Below are positions 1 through 9,423 of a stretch of DNA of 51,396 nucleotides, one piece after another; positions within the stretch are counted from its first letter, which is position 1, and every line of letters starts with the position of its first letter. Where the stretch lies: contig DUCO01000048.1 of the NCBI GenBank assembly GCA_012959765.1, forward strand, positions 1-51,396. Direction: 5' to 3'. Under the pieces are notes generated by a model. It worked only from the letters and a program-made list of their open reading frames with translations. It had not been told where the DNA came from and ran no database searches. This DNA is from Dehalococcoidia bacterium (GTDB taxonomy: Bacteria; Chloroflexota; Dehalococcoidia; Lucifugimonadales; Lucifugimonadaceae). The translations under genes were made by a program, and so were the position numbers.

Positions 1-263
1 GCATCGGTTCCCATTGAACGGGCAGCAATACCGCCACGTAACGGCCACAGGCCGCGGCTAACATAGTCAGAACCCTGTTCCCAGGCTTTCCAATCTTCCC
101 CCTCTTTGGAGTTGATCTGCTCTAAAGCGAAGCTGCGCCAATTTATATCAAGGTCGTCGCCGAGTTCTTCTTTCACTTTGGCCAGCCAAATGCCAGCCTG
201 ACGCACCCATGGTCAGGTGTAGTCGATGAATACATCAATTTTTACTGGAGTGTTTGTTGTCAT
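1..263 (-). CDS. DsbA/FrnE-family thiol oxidoreductase, N-terminal part, with in-frame UGA at the active-site Cys
   Basis: The reading frame starts at ATG 263-261 and runs off the left edge, giving 87 codons. Codon 17 is TGA (215-213), in the context DVFIDYT-[UGA]-PWVRQAGIWL. DsbA-fold oxidoreductases have a beta strand, then FxDxxCPWC, then a helix, so the UGA stands exactly where the first, catalytic Cys belongs. The second Cys position is Val (GTG). The frame stays open and protein-like after the UGA (WLAKVKEELGDDLDINW, then SFALEQINSKEG), which fits the rest of the thioredoxin fold and the start of the helical insert. Either this is a selenoprotein with a U-P-W-V site, or the gene carries a nonsense mutation or consensus error. 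No clear Shine-Dalgarno is seen. It is divergent from the CCA-adding enzyme gene. Confidence 0.6.
181..202 (-). other. Possible SECIS-like hairpin downstream of the in-frame UGA
   Basis: On the sense strand, GTCAG (202-198) can pair with CTGGC (185-181), with one G-U pair, around a 12-nt loop that begins with G. The loop starts 15 nt after the UGA at 215-213. Bacterial SECIS elements are short hairpins just downstream of the Sec UGA with a G early in the apical loop, so the geometry is close to the expected range. The stem is short and such hairpins arise by chance, so this is weak support only. Confidence 0.22.
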
Positions 264-392
264 GTGTTTAGGAAAATCTTTCGCTAGTCCCTCGCGTTGC
301 CGATCAGATTCTAGCAACGCTACATCGAATCGTTCGGGCAAAGGTTCCCGTTTAACGCATAGTATTCATCTCTAACCTTCAACTCGCCACCT

Positions 393-1673
393 ATGCCGAA
401 CCTAGCACAACTACTCACATCGAAGTCATCACCCGAATACCAGCGGGTGTTTGGCGTGTGTCGAGATATCGCAGCCGAGTTGGATGAAGTTGATGGCGTG
501 TACCTGGTTGGCGGTGTTGTACGCGATCTTATTCTTGGGCTTGAGCCGGGGGATATCGACCTTTCGGTTGTTGGTGACGCCGGAGCGTTTTCCAAAGAGC
601 TGGCCGAACGTATTGGCGCTTCATCGCCAGTGGAATCTCAATTTCTGACTTACAAGATCAAGGCCAAAGCCAGTGGCTTGTTTTCTGGAACCGACGCGAT
701 TGATGTGGTTAACGCGCGTTCTGAAACCTATGTCGGTCCTGCTGCCCTGCCCGAGATCACTCCTGGATCGATTGAGGTTGATCTGGACCGGCGTGATTTC
801 ACGGTTAACTCGATGGCGATTTCTCTAAATGCCCGAGACTGGGGCTTGCTCGTTGATCCGATGAACGGGTTTGGCGACATCATGCGCAAACGGATCAAAG
901 TTCATCACGATTCGAGCTTCGTGGTCGATCCGACCCGAATCTTTCGAACTGTGCGATATGCGATACGGCTCGGATTCAAGATCGATCCTCGTACTATCGA
1001 GTTGATCGAACGGTCAGTAGAAAATGTTGAACGGTTGAGCGGTGCAAGGGTTCGACATGAGTTCGAGTTGATGCTTTTCGAGCCGAAGCGCGTTGAGATG
1101 CTACGGATGGCTGAAGAGTACGGATTGCTGGGTGCGATGAGCCCCGGTCTTCGTATTGGCTCGAAGGCGTTAGAAGTGCTTGAGTCACAGTCTGAAGATA
1201 AGGCTCTTTCGACAGAGCTTGCCGATTTGCTTGCGATTACGACGTTCGGGCTAAACGAGGACGAGGCCGCTCAGGTGGTTCAACGCTTCGACGGTCCACC
1301 AGCGTGGGGCGAGTCGATCACGGGAAACGCAGCACTGGCGACGGTGGTCGCTGTTTTGGATCAGCCTGAGCTTGCGCCCAGTGAGGTTGCAGACATATTG
1401 AGCACTATCCCTCTGGCGTCTATTCGTGCCTACATTGCGGCAGGGCCGCCACTCCCTCGCAGAGGCCGGCTTACCGATTACATCGATGAGATCAGATTCG
1501 TGAAGCCTGATCTAACGGGTGCCGACTTGATTGACGCCGGGATACCGGAAGGACCGATCATCGGCAAGTTGATGGACGTGGTGAGGCGGGCGCGGCTCGA
1601 TGGTCAGGTCAGCACGAAGCAAGAAGAGCTTGCGTTAGCGAAGAATCGCCTGCCCGGCTTTTTGACGAGCTAG
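393..1673 (+). CDS. cca: CCA-adding tRNA nucleotidyltransferase / poly(A) polymerase family
   Basis: This is a class II nucleotidyltransferase that would add or repair the 3' CCA end of tRNAs in the cytoplasm. The head domain has GGVVRDLILG at residues 40-49 and the metal-binding DID at 54-56. RRDFTVNSMA follows at 133-142, DPMNGFGDI at 155-163 and the tRNA-binding neck motif DPTRIFRTVRYA at 179-190. The C-terminal third ends with a segment typical of the family (LTGADLIDAGIPEGP). At 426 aa the length is normal. I see no HD phosphohydrolase motif. The tRNA-Leu in this window already encodes its CCA, so repair is a likely role, although poly(A) polymerase activity cannot be excluded. The ATG at 393 has no obvious Shine-Dalgarno. 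Confidence 0.88.
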   Translation: MPNLAQLLTSKSSPEYQRVFGVCRDIAAELDEVDGVYLVGGVVRDLILGLEPGDIDLSVVGDAGAFSKELAERIGASSPVESQFLTYKIKAKASGLFSGTDAIDVVNARSETYVGPAALPEITPGSIEVDLDRRDFTVNSMAISLNARDWGLLVDPMNGFGDIMRKRIKVHHDSSFVVDPTRIFRTVRYAIRLGFKIDPRTIELIERSVENVERLSGARVRHEFELMLFEPKRVEMLRMAEEYGLLGAMSPGLRIGSKALEVLESQSEDKALSTELADLLAITTFGLNEDEAAQVVQRFDGPPAWGESITGNAALATVVAVLDQPELAPSEVADILSTIPLASIRAYIAAGPPLPRRGRLTDYIDEIRFVKPDLTGADLIDAGIPEGPIIGKLMDVVRRARLDGQVSTKQEELALAKNRLPGFLTS

Positions 1674-1689
1674 GCATCTCTCGAATTCC

Positions 1690-1724
1690 ATTTCCCTCCG
1701 CTCCGATGACTAAGGTCGGGAAAT
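1690..1724. repeat. Dispersed hairpin repeat, family A, copy 1
   Basis: This lies between the convergent cca and ogg genes. Its ends are TTTCCC and GGGAAA, and the interior includes CCTCCGCTCCGATGAC. The reverse complement closely matches 13775-13813, and the forward sequence resembles 13861-13894. It may double as a transcription barrier between the converging genes. Confidence 0.5.
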
Positions 1725-1763
1725 AGGAAGGCCCTGTCGGTTGAGAAAACCGTCGAAAAGCGC

Positions 1764-2696
1764 TTAGCCCTCGTCTTCAGGTAGCGCTCGTTCGACGTGT
1801 GTTCCGCCCCATTCCGAGGCTCGTCTCGCGAGGCGTTCGCGGTGGAACATGTACTGGTTTGCCAGTGCAGCGTGATCGCCAAAGAAATCACGCGCCCAAT
1901 CGGCTGCATACGAGAGATTAGCCTTTTCAGGAAGGTCGTACCACTTGTGCAGCGCCCTGAGGATGTGCCGGTCGACGATGAACGATTCGGGCTTGTCAAG
2001 CGAGAACGCCAGCACACAGTCGGCCACTTTCTCGCCGACGCCGTGAAGGGCGATAAGTTCTGCTCTAGCGTCTTTGTAAGAAGTTTCCCTGAGATCGCAC
2101 AGGTTCAGTCGTCCTGAAGCTATTGCCTCGGCTGCAGGTACCAAATACTTCGCACGGAATCCGAAACCGAGGTCTCGGAGGAACTGTTCTCCGGCTTCAG
2201 CAATAACTTCAGGTTCGGGGAACATGACATCACGAGCTTCAGGTCCGACCGAATAGCCCAGCTTTTCGGCTACTGAGCCGACGTTGAGTTTGATTCGAGG
2301 AATGTTGGAAGTGCTGGATGTAATGAAGCTGAAAAGGCACTCCCAAGGGTCCTGTCTGAGCACACGTAAACCCGAGTAGCCCCGCAATGCAGGACCGAGA
2401 CACGGATCGTCGGCGAACCTAGTTCGAAAACCTTCGAGATCTTGATCGTGTCCAAGATACTGGAGCATCGAGTGGCTCAAACCATCCAGAGCTTTCGCAT
2501 CGACAGGTGTAACCAATAGCCCACCATCGGCCTCGCTTACGGTGACTACCCGACGACCCACAACACCTCGATAGCCGTCATTTGCTGGCCACCATCGAAA
2601 TGCCTGACCGCCATCAAGGGTTGCTTCGATATCGACGTATCCCACCGGAAGGAATACAGAGTTTGCGGTTATCGTGCTGTTTTCAGAAGTCGTCAC
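1764..2696 (-). CDS. ogg: 8-oxoguanine DNA glycosylase/AP lyase, OGG1 type
   Basis: This is a bifunctional base-excision-repair glycosylase that removes 8-oxoguanine. The N-terminal OGG domain has GGQAFRWW at residues 29-36. The damage-pocket segment ITSSTSNIPRI is near 125-135 and corresponds to ICSSNNNIARI of human OGG1. The helix-hairpin-helix (LHGVGEKVADCVLAF) carries the nucleophilic Lys at 223, and the catalytic Asp is in VDRHI (Asp242). The length of 310 aa is normal. The start is GTG at 2696-2694. It overlaps the stop of the upstream helicase gene by 4 nt (GTGA), so the two are translationally coupled and probably form one DNA-repair transcription unit. Confidence 0.93.
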   Translation of the reverse strand: MTTSENSTITANSVFLPVGYVDIEATLDGGQAFRWWPANDGYRGVVGRRVVTVSEADGGLLVTPVDAKALDGLSHSMLQYLGHDQDLEGFRTRFADDPCLGPALRGYSGLRVLRQDPWECLFSFITSSTSNIPRIKLNVGSVAEKLGYSVGPEARDVMFPEPEVIAEAGEQFLRDLGFGFRAKYLVPAAEAIASGRLNLCDLRETSYKDARAELIALHGVGEKVADCVLAFSLDKPESFIVDRHILRALHKWYDLPEKANLSYAADWARDFFGDHAALANQYMFHRERLARRASEWGGTHVERALPEDEG

Positions 2697-5503
2697 TCAA
2701 AGGTCCCATCGCGCCAGCTCTCCAATAGTGAGAAGAGCCGTTCCGTGCTTACCCGGCGAACGGTGCATCTTGGCAAAGAACGCTGGAATTTCACTCCGTA
2801 GTTTTTGGTCACAATTCGGTTGTCGAGAATCACGAACACACCGCGATCTGTTCGCGATCGGATAAGGCGACCAAAACCCTGCCGGAATCGCTGAACTGCC
2901 TCTGGAATGCTGTACTCGCTGAAACCATCCTCAAATTGCTCGCTGCGGGCAGCCACAACCGGGTCGGAAGGTACCGGGAACGGCAATCTCGCCATCACCA
3001 GTGCGTCGAGCGATGCGCCCTGAAGGTCAACACCTTCCCAGAGGCTACTTGTTCCCAACGCTATGGTTGGACCCGGCTCGGCAAGCATTCGCATGATTCG
3101 TGCTGGCGATCCATCGGCTCCCTGTGCGATCACTCGAATGCCCTGCTGACTAAGCACCGGACCTACCGCTTTTCTGGCGTTGTCGAGTGCGGAAATAGAC
3201 GTGAAAAGCGCAAGCACTCGACCGGCGCTCGACTTCGCAATGTCGATGAGTACATCTGCTGTGGCATTAGCAAAGCCCGGGTCGCCCGGTGCAGGCATGT
3301 CCTCAGGCACTGCTATGAGAGTGTTCTTCTTGTAGTCGTACGGGGAACCCAGAACGAGATCGTTTCCTGCATCCATGCCGATCGAGTTTCGGAAGCGTTC
3401 GAAGTTCTTTTCGTAGGCGACCGTCGCTCCGGTGAGAATCACCGTTTTATCGGAGCTGAACAGAGCTTGACTGAGCTTCACCGAGACATCGAGTGGTGCG
3501 CCGTTGATGGTGGTGCCGCGGTTTCCAGACTGGGCGCGGAGCCAGTACACACTGTCGGCTTGCGGTTCGGGAATGGCTTCTCGCAGTGACGTGACGGCTG
3601 ACTCGATGGAGTCTTTGACTGAGTAGGCGTCGAGTACCAGTCCTTCGGCAGAGCTGTCTTTGGTTGCTGATGCCTGTTCGCAGAGTTCGCCCAAATGCGC
3701 AGAAACTTCGAGCAGTCGTGTGTTTGCGTTCTCCCAGGCGATTTCAATATCGTCCCAGTTCGGCTGCCTGCGTACGGATTCGGTCAAACGCAGTTCCGAC
3801 TGTTGCTGCGATCCTCTGGCTGTTTCTGATGAGATTTCAGTGGCCATATCGAACATGATTGAGGCGTTCTGTATGGCGGCTTCAACAGCTTCGCTGGCCT
3901 GAAGTGCGATGTTTGTCGAGGCGTCGAGCGCGTTGACGACACCTTTTGAAATTGTTGTCGCCAATCGGGTGAGGATTCCTCGCGAGCCCGTGAGTTGTCG
4001 AAGTTCGTTTTCCAGCTGGAACTGGTTTACCGAGAAACCGAGATGGGTCGTTGCGGCCGATTCGAGGTGATGCGCCTCATCGATTATCAGGACATCGTGA
4101 TCCGGTAGTAGTCCGCCGCCCATCGCTATGTCTGACATCAAGAGAGCATGGTTGATGATCACGACGTTGGAGGCGTTGGCCTGGTTGCGTGCCTTGCGCA
4201 GGAAGCACGGACCCTCGTTCGATGGGCACATGATTGCGCCTTGAGCCGAGAATCGGCTAAACATGGGCGTGAGCCGTCCCAGCGCCAACTCATTGCGGTC
4301 ACCGGATTCGGTGTCGCAAAGCCATACAAGCAACTTGGACAGCAGTTTCGACTCTATGTCGTTTGGTTCGGTACTCAGTACGGCGTTCTGCCACCGTTTG
4401 AAGCAGAGGTAGTTCGCCCTGCCCTTCAGCTGCGCAGCTCGCATTCTGTCGGACGCTTCACCGAACTCGGTGAGCGCGGCTTTAGTGATCTCAACATCTT
4501 TGTTGATCAACTGTTCTTGCAGGTTGATCGTGTTGGTAGAAACGATGACCTTTGCGCCGGTGCGCATGGCGTGCAGCACAGACGGAATGAGATATGCGAG
4601 CGATTTGCCAACACCGGTTCCAGCCTCGACAACGAGATGCTCACCGTTCTCGATAGCTTCGGCCACTGCTTTGGCCATCTCGACCTGCTCGGGTCGTGAC
4701 TCGAAGCCGTCGAGTGTTTTTTCTAGCGATCCGCCCTCACCGAAAATACCGTCTATCGCCTCGGATATCTTCTGTTCGTCTCGATCTGACTGATCGTATT
4801 TGTGGGGCTCAACTGCTGGAATTTTTCCTGCTGAACGAAGTCGTAGCGACAGTTCTTTGGGATCGATTCCAGTGAGACTGTCGCTGGTTGGGAGCAACGG
4901 AGAATCATCGCCGTCGAGAATCCTTCGAGCCAGAGCGCCTAAAGGAGTTTTCGAGTGCTCGCCGAGGGTTTTGATCTGCTCAAGTACCGACCGGTCGAAG
5001 CCTTTGATTATCCCCAGCAGATGCAGGAACAGATCACGGGTAACCAGTGCATCTGATAGTGCTCGGTGCGGGTTGTCGTGTGAGAATCCGAATCGCTGCG
5101 ACAGTCGACCAAGGCTGTACTCGGGGCCTGCTGGCAAGGCGATTTCAGCCATCGACATGGTGTCGTACAGCCCGTCAGGTTTCACGCCGTGCGATCTCAG
5201 AAACGAGGCGTCGAACCCCACGTTGTGACCGATAATCGGAACGCCAGCTATGAAGTCGGCGACGTCTGATTTCACATCGTCCCAATCGGGGGCTGAATCA
5301 ACTTCATCCTGAGTGATTCCGGTAAGGCCAACAATGAAGCTTGAAAGCTTCCTTTTCGGGTTGACCAGTGCGCTGAACGTGTCGACCTGCTTGCCGTCAA
5401 CGAACTTGACTGCGCCGACCTCGATGATGTGGTCGGTTTTTGAATTTACGCCCGTCGTTTCGAGATCGAGGGCTATTAGTGTGTCTTCGTGGATACCTGG
5501 CAA
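2693..5503 (-). CDS. dinG: DnaQ-like exonuclease fused to DinG-family helicase
   Basis: This 936-aa protein has two modules. Residues 1-165 form a DEDD 3'-5' exonuclease: DLETTG at 13-18, HNVGFD at 93-98 and HRALSDA at 146-152. Residues of about 260-936 form an XPD/DinG superfamily-2 helicase with Walker A AGTGVGKS (294-301) and DEAH (475-478). LWEGVDLQGASL and the arginine-finger segment QRFRQGFGRLIRS lie near the C-terminus. Cysteines at 367, 396, 426 and 433 are spaced like the DinG iron-sulfur domain, so a 4Fe-4S cluster is plausible. The same fusion is known from Firmicutes DinG. It would process flaps, D-loops or R-loops during repair. It is followed by the overlapping glycosylase gene. 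Confidence 0.92.
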   Translation of the reverse strand: MPGIHEDTLIALDLETTGVNSKTDHIIEVGAVKFVDGKQVDTFSALVNPKRKLSSFIVGLTGITQDEVDSAPDWDDVKSDVADFIAGVPIIGHNVGFDASFLRSHGVKPDGLYDTMSMAEIALPAGPEYSLGRLSQRFGFSHDNPHRALSDALVTRDLFLHLLGIIKGFDRSVLEQIKTLGEHSKTPLGALARRILDGDDSPLLPTSDSLTGIDPKELSLRLRSAGKIPAVEPHKYDQSDRDEQKISEAIDGIFGEGGSLEKTLDGFESRPEQVEMAKAVAEAIENGEHLVVEAGTGVGKSLAYLIPSVLHAMRTGAKVIVSTNTINLQEQLINKDVEITKAALTEFGEASDRMRAAQLKGRANYLCFKRWQNAVLSTEPNDIESKLLSKLLVWLCDTESGDRNELALGRLTPMFSRFSAQGAIMCPSNEGPCFLRKARNQANASNVVIINHALLMSDIAMGGGLLPDHDVLIIDEAHHLESAATTHLGFSVNQFQLENELRQLTGSRGILTRLATTISKGVVNALDASTNIALQASEAVEAAIQNASIMFDMATEISSETARGSQQQSELRLTESVRRQPNWDDIEIAWENANTRLLEVSAHLGELCEQASATKDSSAEGLVLDAYSVKDSIESAVTSLREAIPEPQADSVYWLRAQSGNRGTTINGAPLDVSVKLSQALFSSDKTVILTGATVAYEKNFERFRNSIGMDAGNDLVLGSPYDYKKNTLIAVPEDMPAPGDPGFANATADVLIDIAKSSAGRVLALFTSISALDNARKAVGPVLSQQGIRVIAQGADGSPARIMRMLAEPGPTIALGTSSLWEGVDLQGASLDALVMARLPFPVPSDPVVAARSEQFEDGFSEYSIPEAVQRFRQGFGRLIRSRTDRGVFVILDNRIVTKNYGVKFQRSLPRCTVRRVSTERLFSLLESWRDGTFE

Positions 5504-5639
5504 TTAGTTGGGTTCGTGTTCGGCTTTTGAGCGGATTTTTGGGTTAGTTGGAATTGTGGAGTTGACTCTATCGGAATCCCTGCGCGCTGAATCGGAGAAA
5601 CTACCGAATCTCATACCGAAATCAGCGGGCTTATTAGGA

Positions 5640-6713
5640 TTAGTATCCGGCTGACTTAAGCACTCGTTCGACGTTATCGAATCCCGATTCTAGCTCTTTG
5701 GCGTCGATCGCCCGAATCACGTCAGACATCGCGGCGTTCACTGGCGTGTCGATACCAACGCTAGCGCCTTGCTGACAGACGAAGCCGTTCATCTGGTAGA
5801 TCTCGGTGGGTCGACCCTTTACCACGTCTTGAGCCATCGAGGGACGCCAGTTGGCTCCACTGGACTTCTCGGCCAGTTCGCCGTCCAGTAGCTCATATAC
5901 GTCGCCACGAGAAGCATCTGCCCACTCCTGTGCAGTTTTTCCACCAAAGTTCTCAACGTTGTGCCCAAGGGCTAATCCAACCGCAGCTACCTCCTGCGCT
6001 AGTCGAATTTGAAGTTCTCTCCCACGGGCGTGCTTGTTTAGATCGGACATGCCCATGCCACTCGAAGCGGCGACCGGGTTACCCATCGAGTTCTGCCCAA
6101 GCTTTGCCCAGCGTTCGCCCCAGAGGTTCGTTGTGACTTTGCCGCCGTCGATCGGATCGAGTATTTCGATCAGTTCGTGCAGGCGAGGGGTGTTGCTGCC
6201 ATCGTGATTTCCGGCACGGAAGACAATGTGACCATGATCACGTCGTCGAGTGTCGCCTGGACGTTCGACTTTTCCGGCCTGCCACATGGCGACTGAGATG
6301 CTCGACATCACGAGCCCGACTGCCCGATCAGCGCCGACAGCTTCGGCCATAGCGGGGTCGGTCCATGTGTTCTGCGATGAAACGATGTAGCCGTCGGGTT
6401 TCACGAACTTGTTGATGAACGTTGCCGCCCACGAGGTGTCATACGCCTTCACGGCAACGAACCCAATATCGAACTGCTCCAACCTTGAGATCAACTCGTT
6501 TTCGTGGAGATGAAACATCGTCGGATGGGCGACAAACGATTCGTGCGGGCCTTCGACATGCAAACCGTTTTTACGAATCGTCTCGACCTGCTTATCCCAC
6601 AGATCGACCAGCGTTACATCGTGACCTGTGCGCGACAGCCAACCTCCGATATAGGAACCGACTGCCCCTGCACCGATGAAAATTATTCGCTTCTTGTTTG
6701 AGTTGTCTGCCAT
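5640..6713 (-). CDS. Ketopantoate reductase-like (PanE/ApbA family) dehydrogenase
   Basis: The Rossmann start IIFIGAGAVGSYIGGWL is at residues 10-26, so it should bind NADPH. The segment AKLGQNSMGNP carries the Lys and Asn of the ketopantoate-reductase active site. At 357 aa it is longer than typical PanE (about 300). It is the last gene of a minus-strand operon behind two mandelate-racemase-type dehydratases, 40 nt downstream of the second. That context argues for reduction of a sugar-derived 2-keto acid rather than pantothenate synthesis, which is an inference. A paralogue lies at 24471-25433. Confidence 0.8.
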   Translation of the reverse strand: MADNSNKKRIIFIGAGAVGSYIGGWLSRTGHDVTLVDLWDKQVETIRKNGLHVEGPHESFVAHPTMFHLHENELISRLEQFDIGFVAVKAYDTSWAATFINKFVKPDGYIVSSQNTWTDPAMAEAVGADRAVGLVMSSISVAMWQAGKVERPGDTRRRDHGHIVFRAGNHDGSNTPRLHELIEILDPIDGGKVTTNLWGERWAKLGQNSMGNPVAASSGMGMSDLNKHARGRELQIRLAQEVAAVGLALGHNVENFGGKTAQEWADASRGDVYELLDGELAEKSSGANWRPSMAQDVVKGRPTEIYQMNGFVCQQGASVGIDTPVNAAMSDVIRAIDAKELESGFDNVERVLKSAGY

Positions 6714-6753
6714 TTTTTTCTCGTATTTGAGTTGGATTATTTCGATGTGACTA

Positions 6754-8013
6754 TTAGTCGTAGTAAACGGCCTCTGAGCCGGCTTTTCGACGTTCGGTGC
6801 TGTTGATGAATTCTTCCTGAAGTTCAGGCGGTGGGTATGTGTATCGTTTGCTCGATATCAGCCATGCTTTGGCCTGTTCGTTGCTGGTTCGCACGGTGAC
6901 GTCTTTGCGTTCTTTGACGGAACCCTTCAACCGGGTTCCGAGTCCGGGTTCGGTTGGTGCCATCAGGTAGCCGTTTTCGATCACGAAATCGGGTTCGATG
7001 AAATCTCGATACCACCCCAGGTGCATCGCACGGTTGTATTCCATGATCATAACGTTTGGCGTTGCCATGGCGATGTGGGCGCAGGCGAGCATGTTCACAG
7101 GTCCGACGCAATCGTGTGGTGCTATCGGCATTTGATGTGCCGAAGCAAGAATCGCTATTTTCTTCACCTCTGATATGCCACCGGTCCACGTTAGATCAGG
7201 CATAGAAATACGAGCAGCCGCGGATTCGATGAAGCGACGGTGCTGGTAGCGAGTCATCAAGCGTTCAGCCGCGGCGATGGGAGTTGATGTTGCCGCTTGT
7301 AGCCGGACGTGCGCTTCCTCGTTGAGGGGCGAGATTAGTTCCTCGTGCCACATTGGGCGCAGCGGTTCCATTTCTCGAACGATTTTTATGGCGTTGGGCA
7401 GGTTCCACTTGGCATGGGCATCGTTGCCGACTTCGATTTCCATTCCAAGCTTGTCGCGGATTTCTCGCAACGGACGTAACGCCCAATCGAGATCGTCCTG
7501 GAACAGTAGCTGTCCGTCAGACTCTCTGGCGATGAAGTCGGTTGGCGACATCTTCATCCCGGTGATGCCCTCGTCGAGAAGTCGCTTTGCAACACCTACG
7601 GGATCGGTCCAAACGTCGTAGCCATCGGTGATATCGCCGTATACGCCAAGCGTGTTATAGACCTTTATTCGATGCCTTGTGCCACCGCCTAAAATTTCAA
7701 AGATAGGCATCTGTAGTGCCTGTCCCTTGATATCCCATAGCGCAACGTCGATCGCCGAAATCGCCCGCATTTCTGCACCACCATAGCCAGCGTGGTCCGA
7801 CAGTCGGAACATCGTCTGCCAGTGTCGCTCGATTTCAGCGGGATCGCGACCGATTAGCAGTGGTCCGAAGTGATCGTGAACGGCCGATTCAACTGTGGAT
7901 GCACCGTACCAGGTTTCGCCAAGTCCAATCAGCCCGGTGTCGGTGTGAATCTGAACGAAGATTAAATCAGGGAACTGCCCTACTCGAATAGTTTCTATCT
8001 TGGAGATAATCAT
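6754..8013 (-). CDS. Mandelate racemase/acid-sugar dehydratase family (enolase superfamily) protein
   Basis: This has the N-terminal capping domain plus (beta/alpha)7-beta barrel of the MR subgroup. Predicted Mg ligands are Asp198 (VGNDAH), Glu224 (WHEE) and Glu250 (AAAERL). The general-base dyad would be Asp273 (MPDLTWTGG) and His300 (APHDCVGP). Lys154 in GMKMS is the likely barrel lysine. Family members abstract the alpha proton of an acid sugar and usually eliminate water to give a 2-keto-3-deoxy acid. The exact substrate cannot be read. At 419 aa it is slightly long. Its ATG overlaps the stop of the upstream paralogue (ATGA), so the pair is coupled. The segment LSDHAGYGGAE is shared with that paralogue. 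Confidence 0.88.
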   Translation of the reverse strand: MIISKIETIRVGQFPDLIFVQIHTDTGLIGLGETWYGASTVESAVHDHFGPLLIGRDPAEIERHWQTMFRLSDHAGYGGAEMRAISAIDVALWDIKGQALQMPIFEILGGGTRHRIKVYNTLGVYGDITDGYDVWTDPVGVAKRLLDEGITGMKMSPTDFIARESDGQLLFQDDLDWALRPLREIRDKLGMEIEVGNDAHAKWNLPNAIKIVREMEPLRPMWHEELISPLNEEAHVRLQAATSTPIAAAERLMTRYQHRRFIESAAARISMPDLTWTGGISEVKKIAILASAHQMPIAPHDCVGPVNMLACAHIAMATPNVMIMEYNRAMHLGWYRDFIEPDFVIENGYLMAPTEPGLGTRLKGSVKERKDVTVRTSNEQAKAWLISSKRYTYPPPELQEEFINSTERRKAGSEAVYYD

Positions 8014-9350
8014 TGTTCTTCTCCCGTGTCGTCGTTCTTCGATTCATCGTCCTTGAACCACGTTGCAATTCCGCCGCCCGGACCTCCGGTTGGCGAATCG
8101 CCGTCACCAGATGTTAGTCGTTCGGAAATCGGCGAGCCTTGGGATCGGAAGTCCATGATTTCTTCCATCTCGGTCCACATTTCGCCGGAGAAGTTATCTC
8201 CTCCAGCCCAACCCTCGTCGTTCATGCCGGGGATCATCACAGACTCATCGCTGTAGCGAAGTTCAACATCGGATCGGTCGAATACTTCGGGTCGGAGTCG
8301 AGTTCCAATGCCCGGGTTTTGAGGCGCATGCAGCCAGCCGTGTTCGATAGGAGGCAGTGGATCGACAAAGTCGCCGTACCAGCCGTACAGATACGGCCTG
8401 ACGTGCTCCATGATCATTGCGTTCGGCGAGTTCATGCAGATATGGGCGCAGGCGAAGATGTTGACCGGACCCGTGGCGTCATGAGGTGCCACTGGAACCT
8501 GATGTGCCGATGCCATCACAGCAATGCGGTGTGTTTCGCTGATACCGCCTGTCCAGATCAGGTCAGGCATCACGATTTGCGCTGCACCGTTTTCGATGAA
8601 TTCTCGCAGTTGCCATCGCGTGAGTAGCCGTTCAGAAATACACACTGGTGTACTTGTTGCGTCTTGAAGTTGGCGCAGTGCGTCGGGGTTCAACAGCGGC
8701 ATCAAGTCTTCCTGCCACATGATGTTGAGTGGCTCCATAGCTTTGGCGATTTGAATGGCGACCGGCAACGCCCACTTCCCGTGTCCATCGTTTGCGATCT
8801 TGATATCGTCGCCAATCGCATCACGCACATCTCGGAAAGGCTTCAGGATTCGGTCGAGTTCTTTCGGGGCCAGATACTGACCTTCGGTTGGAGTCGCGAT
8901 CGGAATCGTCGGGCCCATCTTCATGGCGATCATGCCATCGTCGATCAACTCTTTCGCCAGATCGCCGCAGCCCTCGAACGGTGCGCCGGTTGCGTAAACA
9001 CGAATCTTCTTGCGAACGGCTCCGCCCAGAAGTTCGTACACAGGCACGCCAGCAGCCTGTCCTTTGATATCCCAGAGCGCCATGTCGACCGCAGATATCG
9101 CTCTCAGTTCAGCACCACCGTAGCCGGCGTGATCAGAAAGCCTGAACATGTTTAGCCAGTGGCGTTCGATCGCGAACGGGTCACGCCCGACGATCAGGGG
9201 AGCAAAGTGGTCATGCACGGCCGATTCGACTGTTTTCGATGCGTACCATGTTTCGCCAAGTCCGATGAGTCCGGTATCGGTGTGAACACGCACCCAGATG
9301 ACGTCAGCAGGATCGCTAACCCGTATCGTTTCGATGTGTTTGATCTTCAC
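8010..9350 (-). CDS. Mandelate racemase/acid-sugar dehydratase family protein with C-terminal acidic tail
   Basis: This paralogue of the next gene heads the operon. Predicted metal ligands are Asp188 (ANDGH), Glu214 (WQED) and Glu240 (CISERL). The base dyad would be Asp263 (MPDLIWTGG) and His290 (APHDATGP), with Lys144 in AMKMG. The barrel ends near residue 371. The last 75 residues are an unusual hydrophilic tail rich in Gly, Asp, Glu and Ser that I do not recognise and that the paralogue lacks. The start is GTG at 9350-9348, with only a weak ribosome site. The stop (TGA 8012-8010) overlaps the next start. Confidence 0.87.
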   Translation of the reverse strand: MKIKHIETIRVSDPADVIWVRVHTDTGLIGLGETWYASKTVESAVHDHFAPLIVGRDPFAIERHWLNMFRLSDHAGYGGAELRAISAVDMALWDIKGQAAGVPVYELLGGAVRKKIRVYATGAPFEGCGDLAKELIDDGMIAMKMGPTIPIATPTEGQYLAPKELDRILKPFRDVRDAIGDDIKIANDGHGKWALPVAIQIAKAMEPLNIMWQEDLMPLLNPDALRQLQDATSTPVCISERLLTRWQLREFIENGAAQIVMPDLIWTGGISETHRIAVMASAHQVPVAPHDATGPVNIFACAHICMNSPNAMIMEHVRPYLYGWYGDFVDPLPPIEHGWLHAPQNPGIGTRLRPEVFDRSDVELRYSDESVMIPGMNDEGWAGGDNFSGEMWTEMEEIMDFRSQGSPISERLTSGDGDSPTGGPGGGIATWFKDDESKNDDTGEEQ

Positions 9351-9423
9351 GTGCTGATTTTGCCCCGTTGAGAACTCTGAAAATTCAAGCCAGACGGTCG
9401 CCGAGTATACGCCGTGATGGGGT

